64,000 nt of DNA. It comes from Undaria pinnatifida (lineage: Eukaryota > Sar > Phaeophyceae > Laminariales > Alariaceae). The stretch covers positions 14,097,665 to 14,161,664 of the forward strand of contig JABAKD010000013.1 of the NCBI GenBank assembly GCA_012845835.1. Reading direction: 5' to 3'. Of this stretch, positions 30,405 to 39,988 are shown in pieces. The position numbers and the translations under genes were made by a program. The notes below the pieces were generated by a model, which was not told the DNA's origin, did no database searches, and saw only the letters and a list, made by a program, of their open reading frames with translations. The first letter of the stretch is position 1, and every line of letters starts with the position of its first letter.

Positions 30405-30512
30405 AAAAATAGAAATACAATCCAGCTGTAATATCGAAGATTTTGTCGAAATCCGTCTTTGAAGGCTGTGTGTGATACTCCGATCGCGCGTATTACTGGG
30501 TGTATGTCCTCA
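30405..30512 (-). mobile_element. B1 copy
   Basis: AAAAATAGAAATACAATCCA, GCTGTAATATCGAAGATTTT, TCTTTGAAGGCTGTGTGTGA and CTCCGATCGCGCGTATTAC. Confidence 0.7.
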
Positions 30513-31045
30513 TAGGTATGTCTCATAGATCAATGTTGGGAATGAAAACGTATCTGCACGGCCGAATGGACTACGCGAAAAAGCTGAAACCGCGATTTAG
30601 TGTAGGGCACCTAGATCTACCAGGAAGAAGAAAGATAGTCGCGAGGAGAAGGACGTGGATACAACTATGTGCCCGTGTGGCGCCAAAATAGAGAGCAGGA
30701 CTCACATAGTAGTAATATGTGAAATGTACAAGGAGGAACGGAATGCGTTAGAGGAGGAGATGAGGAACTAGACTTATTGTATGTGACATGGAAGAGTTCG
30801 GTAGACTAGATAGAGAGTAGCGCGAAAACGTTCGCTATCCTAGGAGATAGACGGTGGCCGAAGACGGCGAAACAAAACGAGGGTAGGATAAGCAAACAGT
30901 TTTTATGTAGTGTCGTCTATGGAAGGAGCGTTATGAGCGCCCAAATGTTGGAGGTGTCTCTTCTAACTAAGAGCAGAAACGGTGCTCCGTCTCGAAAGAA
31001 AGGGATGCGTGGTCAGTGGTAAAATGACTAACGCAAGCAACAAAT
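30513..31045 (+). pseudogene. C-terminal remnant of a non-LTR retroelement polyprotein
   Basis: Pieces in shifting frames: RFSVGHLDLPGRRK, EDVDTTMCPCGAKIESRTH and CEMYKEERNALEEEMRN (a Cys/His pattern common at the C-terminus of LINE RT proteins), and near 30900-31020 ERPNVGGVSL and GAPSRKGCVV. The match is to stramenopile LINE-type proteins from memory, so the family is fairly sure and the exact clade is not. Several stops and frameshifts mean it is non-functional. It could belong to the same family as the RT domain at 24.5-25.8 kb, but they are 5 kb apart in opposite orientation. Confidence 0.65.
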
Positions 31046-34000
31046 GAGTACTCCCCCACTCCCGCCCCCTCTCCCCCTCGGGTACTGACTGCCATTGTTG
31101 TAGCTCTCAGCGCCTGTGGCATTTGCCGCTAACATCTGCCACATGGCCCTGTGTATAGTTCAGTTATCTCTTTCCTAATACTTTTTGGCTTTTATTTTTT
31201 CGCCCCCGCGCGCTTGCCCTCGCCGCTATTATTGTTATAGCGATCAGCGTTTGTGGCATTTAGCTCTTCTTCTAACATCAACACGACGCCCCCCCGTTTA
31301 TTTGCTCGTAACTTGCTCGTAATTCACGTATAAAGGGACAACCTGTAGATGCTGATGGGGGCATATTCGGGTATGTAACAGTTATCGCAGGATAGGGTAA
31401 ATCATACTATCACCATTGAGGTGCTTATTCCAGGAAACTAACTGTCGCGGAGGCGTTGTATGGCGTCGGTCTTTATCACCGTCGTTGCATCGTCATGGCT
31501 AACGCTTCGCTGATGGAAACCACTTTTTATTCATCTACTTCATTCAGTTAAAGCTGATTGTTTGCGTCAGCGATCCATCGAACATTGCGTTAAGGATCCA
31601 TGGAACATTTCATCGAACATTTTGAACAAACTTGACATCAATGCTTGCCCTCCAATGTATTACCGTCGTATTGCATTACCGCCGAAAAATACCATGTTTA
31701 GGTTTTACCACTACTTCCGTCAAAATCGCCACCGTCACCGTCAAAAAAGGAATAAACCGCCTATCGCCAAAAAATACCGCTATACCTGGTATGGCAACAC
31801 CGCCCCACCTGTGTCCACCTCAACAGCCGTTTACGAGGACTGTCCTGAATTTTTGCCTCAAAGTTCGAAAAACGGCGTGAGGGTTCCAACTAAAAAGAAA
31901 AGATGATATTTGCCAGCCCAGCGCGAAGACAGAAATTCAAATTCGACGGTGATCGAAGAGGGCTACTAATAATAATATGGTACTTTACAGGGTTGTCACC
32001 AACCTCCCCAAGCAGCGCACGCAGCCCAAAACAATCTCCGAAATGACTTTGAGTCGTACACGAAAACTCTTCTTCATGCAGTACAGGCAGCCGCACCACA
32101 TCCGCCAAGTCCCAATCCAAAGCACGATTGGTGCGAGTCCACGGGAGCATTTCACGCGCCTTTGATAAGGCATGGTCAACCATGGTCAACCACGGGCCAT
32201 GCCTATGACTCAGCAATGTATGTGTCGACGATGGGATCATGCCATGGTCAAACCGCGTCCATGTCAACAGCCCTTTCACGTGTATGCGCTAAATATGCGA
32301 CCTGTACGAAGCCGCTGCTGATGACACCACAACTGCTCAGCAACCGCAGCCAAAACGTTGGTGGGCGTCATGAAGCGATATACCTGGTAGATGGTACTGT
32401 TGACGTTTCTTGACGATATGGCAACACTGTTAAGTATCACAAATTATACCTATATCAACAACCGACCCACAACAACCGCATGCGCAAGCAATACAAGACT
32501 GCTGAACAAGCAGCAGCTGTATTTTGTTTTCCAACGCCTAGCCGCTCAGCGGGTGGAGCGTGCGTGCTATTTTAGTATGCTTGAGACGCATGCTACGATA
32601 GAAGTAGCAGTTTTCGTGTGAAAAAAATGGTTTTCTGAATGACGGGGCTCTTTAACCTACTAATAATACAATCGTCGGAAAAAAAAATGATAAGATATTT
32701 TTTTGTACGGTTCATGTTTTGTACCTAGCTAGGCTATACTATGGGATTGTTCATCCGGTAGCACTTTTATGTTTCTCTTGTGAGTCAGTTTTTGGGAGAG
32801 GTCTTAAGCTCTCAAATTGACGAGTAGTGTTGGAAAAAAAAGTGGCGGCACCTCTATTATATGATACGTAGCACGCGTCTTCACCGGCATTTGACGGTGG
32901 ATGCTGAAACGAGAAAAGGTACATACGTTCGCCACGTCGTCGACTTGGTACACGTAGCCGTTCCGGACACACGCAGCTCCAGGCTATCCTTTAAAACCTT
33001 TGCTTTTTCGTTCGTCGGTGATTATCGCTGCCTAAACCGTTTCGAATACTCACCATGCGCGAACGACCCCGTGCTTTCCTAGCTTGGCAATTGCCTCCTC
33101 TCGTGCAAGGAACCCGTTTCGGCACACCCATTAAACACTATTGCGAGGCCACTGATTGTTTATGTTACGAGAGTTTAGACCTATTCTCTACCGCGCACAA
33201 CGCACAATTTCAAATACGCCCCGCGTTTACGATGAACATTTGCCGCGGCGTGATGCCCCGGTCGTGTCCTAAGACCATCTACCTCTCAAGAATCTCTACG
33301 GGCGTTTAAGTGATTGTACCAGGTACGATGATAGCCCCCTCCAAGAAACCAGCGATTGATTGTCGTCTTTAACGAACGTTTCATGGCTGCTCGACACGAG
33401 GAAGGATTATATGAAAAAAAAATCCTCATCATGTATTTTCTTGTTTGTTGGCCCCAAAGAATATCGAACAGTGACATCGGGGTGGCAAGGGCGACCGTAT
33501 ATCAGGAGATAAGGCCGGAAGCTGGTTTCAAAACCGGCCATTCCGTTAAAGCAAAGTCGGGGGCGGTATCCCGTATAACGACTCGTTTGGTGAAACGAAC
33601 AAGTCGCAACCGAAAATAGCTTCAAACCGTTTTGTGCGGGTGCTGTATGAGCCAAACATTCAAAACACTTACCCACTTGTTCGAACCAAAATTTCGCCGC
33701 TCTCTTCAGCGAAAGAGTGCGGGCGGGCGTGTGTGGCATTAAATATCAATATATAAACCCAAATGATTTTTCTCTTACAACATCCCTACGTTCCATAAAT
33801 CGGCTTCACCGTGACGAAGATACGCCCGGCTCATTTTGTGCGGGCCCATTTAGTCGCAAGCTCCCGTAAGGCGACCTGAATGAAACAAAAGGAGCGGTCC
33901 CGTGCTCGAACCTTCCGTTCTTTCGCGAGTGCCGCGAAGATCTAAGCAGCCTCTTCCCCTGCCTACATTACATATTTGATAAGCAATACGTCGCCGTTCG

Positions 34001-34904
34001 ACCCCCTGCGCTGATAACGTTTGATACGCTTAGACCAGTTCCCAAACGGGCGAAAGGCCACCAACGCGGGATGACACGCCCGCATAAATCGATCGATCTC
34101 TGAAGAACACCTCCAAAATATCATGAAACATCCTTGCCCGAAATGAAGAATACATTTGATACGGTAGTGTAAGGCATGACCACTTGTACTCAATCAGGCC
34201 CTCCCGCTTTTACTCGTACGTGTGTCCTGCCTCGCACTACCGTACGTAAGTGACACTGCGAGGTATTACATGAATCACACGGTGATGGGCACATCATATA
34301 GGCCTTACGCTTTTAGTTATTTTGTTTTTCTTATCCCTTCAATTTCTTTCCTTTTCTCCCTCCCTGGTGCGGTAGATGTAACTCGGGTCCAGGGTCACTA
34401 ATCAGGCTCTTCTCCCCCTTCCCACTACTGTACGAGCCATGAGTTTTTCGCGAAAATACTCCACCCCTTTCTTTCCTCGTCGATTCGCATCAGACTGTGC
34501 CTACCCACGCTGCTTGCCGCTCTCAGGAGTTGATTCCTTTGAGTTGATTCCCCTAAAACGCTCGAAAGTCCGACCCACGTGGAATTCGAACCCCAGAACC
34601 AACTATTGCAATAATGGCAGTTGAGGTCAATCACGCTCCCGCCGGGGTGACCCACTCGCTTTGGGATTAAATTGCTACACCTAGAACAACCTTTTTTTTT
34701 ACCTTGTTCTGTCAGTCAGGGTTTGACCACGTCGTCCAGAAGATGCCCCGAGTGCTGTACTAGTTCGTGCTAACACTGAACATCCTTCCTTGTCCGCAAT
34801 GAACATCCTTCCTTGTTAGCCGAAGTGCTACTAATACTATTGAAGCACCTATCAGTCGACGCCTGAGTAAACTGCCTTTTCCGCGGTACTGGGTCTCCCG
34901 CACT
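31046..34904. other. 3.9 kb without recognised genes or named repeats
   Basis: Relatively unique sequence compared with the flanks. ORFs such as 31562-31906 (+, 114 residues, Tyr/Arg/His-rich), 31890-32279 (-, 129 residues), 33356-33619 (+, 87) and 33407-33739 (-, 110) match nothing I know. On the minus strand about 34562-34660, GGTTCTGGGGTTCGAATTCC resembles a tRNA T-arm, but no cloverleaf was found. Confidence 0.4.
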
Positions 34905-35332
34905 GTCTTTTTTTTTCTTCTTTTATCCTCCGGCGGATGGGGGAAAATAAATCTTTAGCTCACCACACTTCCACGCATTTTCATACGCGTCGCGTGTCGA
35001 TTTAACTCAGTTGCTTTCGCAGCCCAACGCTAGCTGGCGCACCCTTCGGGTCCCATTGTAGGTATAGCGTAAGCTGTCCCTATCAGTGGTCTTCGTTACA
35101 ACCCCGGCAGCGCAAGCTGTCGTTGTATACGGATGCGTGTGTATGTCGACCCGGCCTGTCCCCTGAGGGTCGGTTTCGGTAGAGATAGCCACCCGGAATG
35201 TCATCTTTCCGGGTAGCGTGGAACTTGCGTAAGCTCACCCACTAACAAAACCCCTGGCCATGGGAGATGGCCTTCCGCCGGACTTGGTCCAGTTACGGTC
35301 CACCCTACCCATTCGGGCGTTGGTCCTCGTTA
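34905..35332 (-). mobile_element. Family D retroposon, near full length
   Basis: Poly(T) interrupted by C at left, then TATCCTCCGGCGGATGGGGG and the whole family to GCGTTGGTCCTCG, the same 5' end as 91-518. The minus frame 35007-35204 matches that of the first copy with few residue changes, again of unknown function. Confidence 0.8.
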
Positions 35333-35407
35333 AAAAGTGTTCAGTTTTGCTCAGTTGTAGTTGTTCAGGTCAAACCCGTGCGATGGAGTGGTCTCAGCCG
35401 ACTTTGT

Positions 35408-35620
35408 TGCGAATAATATATTATAAAAAATGAAAATACACCCCAGCTGTGAGATCGAAGATTTCGTCGAAACTCATCTCTGCAAGCTGTGTGTGATACT
35501 CCGATCGCACGTATTACGAGTTGTGTGTCCTTATTAAGGATATAGGTCGGCGACTCCCCTTACAACTACAGTGTAGCTATCAGGGTCAACAGGGTGATGT
35601 TAGTTATATTATACTTAGTA
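35408..35620 (-). mobile_element. B1 copy with extension
   Basis: TATTATAAAAAATGAAAATA, CAGCTGTGAGATCGAAGATT, CATCTCTGCAAGCTGTGTGT, GGATATAGGTCGGCGACTCC and CAGGGTCAACAGGGTGATGT. Confidence 0.75.
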
Positions 35621-36640
35621 ATAAATATCGTGTTTTCTGGGTCTGCGGCGTGTATGTGCTGGTAGGTGTCGCACGCTCACGGAGACCTGATCGAATTTAA
35701 GACTATGATGAAGAAACCCGGGCTGTGTTTCATTTCAGCAACATTTTTGAAGGAGACACAAACACTCTCCGCACGGCAAAAGTACCCACCCTCCTCTCCT
35801 GCAGATGCATAGATGCATACCACTCCATTGCGCTGTTGAAGAAAGCCACAACGTGAGAGTGGTGCGATTTGGTTTCGTCGCCGTAGCAGCACGAAGAACG
35901 ATAAAGAGCTGGCAGTCTACTGCCATGGTGAACCTCGAACCTGCTGCGACAATAGCAAATGAGTCTTCCGCTATGAAATGGTTTCTGTAGCTTATCCTGA
36001 TGTTGTGTCAACAGGATCATTCAAACTTAACAGGTGCCTGATAAACGTTTTTTAAATATAATCATTCTAACGTCAGCTGTGAGTTCGACAAATCTAGGGC
36101 CGATACTCGTATTTGCAGGTTGCAATATTAAACATTCGCAGTGTGCAGCAATAAAACCAGTAAAATCTTATCAATAGTAATAATGGTGGTAAGCCTGCAC
36201 TTCACCATGATGATGACATCAACGCGTTTGTTGTTCGGATGCTCTTTTATTTTGCAGGATAGCTCAAAGGGTGCACGCGTAAACGCCACAAATCAACAGC
36301 ATGTCCTCGGAAAGCAACGCCTTCGTTGGAGCTGCGAAAAGTACTGCAGCGAGAGGGTGCTTCATATACGAGGGAGACCGGGCCGTGAACGAATACCTGC
36401 AGTTCCATTTCGGAAGGTGACGCTGGTCGATCGTCTGAACGAGTACGCCAGACCTCTACAACACCCGCCGTACACAAGAATAGCAGCATCGTCACCCTTC
36501 TTTTGTGTGACACAACTTGGTCGGTCCGTTCGTTCCTCAAGCATGTATGCTTTTTAACCCTTTTAGAGCCCCAAAATCACCCCTATACTAACTCCAAAGT
36601 GACTATGTCCCCAAAAGGACTTCCAGTTGGAAAAGCGTTA
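35621..36640. other. No recognised gene; contains a B2 core
   Basis: Overlapping frames on both strands (up to 138 residues, 36141-36557) lack known motifs. The B2 core lies at 36045-36130. Confidence 0.4.
36045..36130 (-). repeat. B2 element (relative of B1)
   Basis: The minus strand reads GCAACCTGCAAATACGAGTA then TTGTCGAACTCACAGCTGAC, matching the two tandem elements at 39.5-39.8 kb and, more distantly, the B1 core. Confidence 0.6.
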
Positions 36641-36659
36641 AGCGGAGCCACCTGCACTA

Positions 36660-38355
36660 TCTGCACTTTTGGTAGAAGCTCATGAAAGCTTCCATGGAAG
36701 CGATGGAAGCTTCCATGTAAGCATAGAAGCTTCAGCATGGAAGCTTCCATGGAAGCTTTCACACTTGCATGCCGTGGAAGCTTCCACGGAAACTTCTGTG
36801 GAAGCTTCCACAGAAACTTCCGTGGAAGTAACTTCCACGGAAGTTTTTCGTGGGAGCTAGAGAATTTACTTCCACGGAAGCTTCCATGAAAGCTTCCATG
36901 GAAGCTGCCACGAAAGTTACATTCACGGAAGCTTTCGTGGAAGTAAATTGCTTTCACGGAAGCTTTCGTGGAATAACAATAGCTCCCACGGAAGCTTTCA
37001 TGGACGTAAATTTGCTTCTACCGAAGCTTCCAGACTGGAGTAAATTTGCTTCCACGAAAGTTTTCACGAAACCTTTCACGGAACCTAGCCTTAACCCTTA
37101 ACCCTAACCCTTCGTTGTAGCTTTCGTGGAAGCTTTTTACCGAAGCTTTCTACCGAAGCTTTCAAACTGGAGTAAAATTGCTTCCACGAACGGTTTCATA
37201 GAAGCTTTCACGGAAGCTTTCACGGAAGCTATCGTGGAAGTAAATTGCTTTAATCGAAGCTTTCGCGGAAGTAACTATACTTCCACGGAAGCTTTCACGG
37301 AAGCTTTCACGAAACCTAACCCTAACCCCTATTCCTTCGTGGAAGCTTTCGTGGAAGCTTTCGTGGAAGTTACTTCCATGGAGGCTTTGGTGGAAGCTTT
37401 CGTGAAAGTTGTTTCCATGGGAGCTTTCGTGGAAATTACTTCCATGGGAGCTTTCGTGGAAGTTACTTCCATGGAAGCTTCCGTGGAAGCTTTCGTGGAA
37501 TCTCCCGTGGAAGTGCTACCGTGGAATCTTCCACTACTTCTATAGAAGCTTCCGTGGAAGCTTTCGTGGAAGCTACTTCCATGGAAGCTTTCGCGAAAGT
37601 TTCCGTGGAAGCTTGCGGGGTTGTTTTTGCGGTGAAGCTTCCATATCTTCCATGATAGCTTCCACGGAAGCTTTCATGAGCTACGCAAAACGGGCCACCT
37701 TCACTATCTGCATTTTTGGTGGAAGCTCGTGAAAGCTTTCATGGCGCTTCCGTGAAGGTCGTGGAAGCTTCCATGGAAGCGATGGAAGCTTCCATGGAAG
37801 CGATGGAAGCTTCCACGGAAGCAACTGCCACGGAAGCTTCCACATGAAAGCTTCCACGGAAGTTTCTATGGAAGAAACTCCCACGGAAGCTTCCACGAAA
37901 TCCTCCACGGAATCAACTTCCACGAAAGATTCCACGGGAGCAACTTCCACGGAGGCTTCCGTGAAAGCTTCTACGGAAGCAACCTAACGCTAACCCTAAC
38001 CCTAAGCTTCCATGGAAGTTACTTCCATGGAAGCTTTCATGACTTCCACGAAAGCTTCCTTTACTTCCATGGAAGCTTTCGTGGAAGCTTTCGTGGAAGC
38101 TCCCGTGGAATCTACCTCCACGGAAGCTTTCATATCTTCTATATCTTTCACGGAAGCTTCCACGGAAGCTTGCGGAAGCTCCCATGAAAGCTTCCGTGGA
38201 AGTTACTTCCATGGAAGCTTTCGTGGAAGCTTTCGTGGAAACTCCCGTGGAAGTTACTTCCGTCAAAGCTTTCATATCTTCCATATCTTCCATGGAATCT
38301 TTCATGAAAGCGGTGAAAGCTTCCACGGAAGCTTTCATGAGCTTCCACGCAAAAT
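36660..38355. repeat. Palindromic 12-bp satellite (AAGCTTYCRYGG)n with foldback-like ends
   Basis: Nearly 1.7 kb built from AAGCTT alternating with CCATGG, CCACGG or CCGTGG, so the unit is two adjacent (near-)palindromes. Because 12 bp is four codons and the unit contains no stop, frames on both strands encode tetrapeptide repeats (EAFV, KLPW, SFRG and similar) for up to 155 residues. Telomere-like motifs interrupt it near 37091-37112, 37316-37330 and 37982-38005. The segment GCCACCT.CACTATCTGCA..TTTTGGT precedes two blocks (about 36648 and 37694), and each block ends GGAAGCTTTCATGAGCT (37668 and 38328), the inverse of its start AGCTC.TGAAAGCTT. Two tandem foldback units are the simplest reading. 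I do not regard the ORFs as genes. Confidence 0.9.
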
Positions 38356-39481
38356 ACAAGTAGTGCCGGAGACCGCTCAAAAATCAAGTTGTGCAGGACA
38401 CCGTTGCAGCGAGGCAATGGTGCCCCTGGGATCTATTCGAGGGTTTACTACTGGTGTGTATGCATGAATGATTTTCCTCGAATCGTAACCTGCAACCGAC
38501 ATAGAGACCGTCACCACCTACGATGTGCGCGTTGGTATCACGCTGGTTCTCGATTTATTATTTATGTGGGTCCGTCTGCCGAGCTGGGTGTAGTCGCAGG
38601 CTCCTCAAAGCTCAGGGGTAAATATGTGGCGGTGCGTGTTTCTCGCTTAACCGCGAAAAAATACATGTCTACTTCGGTTACCTGGTAGCAGTACGTTTTA
38701 CAGTTCGAGCTAAAAGCATGCATGCTTGCATGTTAGTAACGAGTCCGAGAATATCGCAGAATGCCCTTAGACGTTTCAGGGCGATTTGCAGGAGAGCGGG
38801 CTACGGAAGCGATCCGTGTCGTACTTACTCGAGCAGTGCTGTTCATGGGTGTACAGTTAATGTAGCTGCAGGCAAGATCGCCCACATGATTGTAGCCGTT
38901 TCCGTTCAGAAACATGAGAATGCCCCCCCCCCAGCTTCTAGGCGTCATAACTATTGAAACTGGGCCAGTGTAGAGTGTGTGACCTCGGCAGAGGTGTACC
39001 TCTTTATGCTCGGAATAACCTTTGAACCGACCGTGGATCCACACGAGCAAGAGGAGAAGGTCAAGTTTATTAGCTTTCCTTGTAGGCAATTCGGGCGGTC
39101 GCCCAACACAATCAGGTGCCGAGTCCCAAACCAAACGCAATATCGACCGTGTTGCACAGCAGTAGAATCTTGGCGCCCGCCTGTTGATTCCGGTACACAT
39201 ACACATGTAATGTACGAAGCAATATTAAGAGTACAGGATACTTGTACATGATAGTCCGAAAGCGGTCACTAACAACGAAAGACTAACTTCCATTCGAGAG
39301 CGTCAGAAATCCTTACGCGGATACGCCGCCGTAACTATGAAACAAAATAAACCGCCTACCATACATACGACAGAGAAGTATACTGGAAACTACAGTAACA
39401 AATTTATAAAGCAGATGTGATGTTAGACGTAGCTCGAAATTCCCCACCTAAAGTAAAAATACCAACACTTTTACCATTATA
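38356..39481. other. No recognised gene
   Basis: Frames of 70-157 residues on both strands (e.g. 38733-39206 minus) have no motif I recognise. The missing 5' exons of the methyltransferase gene could lie here, but none could be picked. Confidence 0.35.
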
Positions 39482-39830
39482 GTGAACAAAAAATAGGACC
39501 CCTCCCAATAAAAACCTCACCCATATAGTATATTACAAGTACCAACAACGCAGCTTGCAAATATGAATATTCACCTGAAAATCGTCGAACTCACGTCTGA
39601 CGTCCTTGAAATATTTTTTATAAAATATGTAGACTATAGTCTATAGTCTACTCGTATAGTCTATATATGTGTTTGCCTTTTAACAGAACAATATGACCCC
39701 TCCCATTATGAAAAAAACTCACCCACATAGTATATAACGAGTACCAACAACGCAGCTTGCAAAGATGAGTATTAACCTGAAGTTCGTCGAACTCACGGCT
39801 GACGTCCTTGAAATATGTTTATAAATAAAT
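39482..39830 (+). repeat. Two tandem B2 elements, period about 205 bp
   Basis: Both units have ATAGGACCCCTCCCA or ATATGACCCCTCCCA, then CTCACCCA.ATAGTATAT, CAACAACGCAGCTTGCAAA and TCGTCGAACTCACG.CTGACG, ending CTTGAAATAT and TATAAA. Cores at about 39545-39620 and 39749-39826. Confidence 0.75.
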
Positions 39831-39988
39831 GTAAAGCAGACCTTTTTCTTAGCTGGAATCCCAGGCAGGGGCAGCATTCTTGCGTATCCTCCGTGCCGCC
39901 CTCTTCTACACGCACCTTGCGTCACTGCATGCCACTGATATGTAATAAGAATGCCATGCGAAACCTTAACCGCTTCCTTCTTGCCCAG

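Noticed and set aside
31562-33739. Several 80-130-residue ORFs as genes
   Set aside because: Overlapping frames on both strands, no recognised motif, no splice or codon support.
37126-38467. Long repeat-protein ORFs (EAFV, SFRG, KLPW repeats)
   Set aside because: A direct result of the 12-bp stop-free unit, open on both strands at once; no start context, no non-repeat domain.
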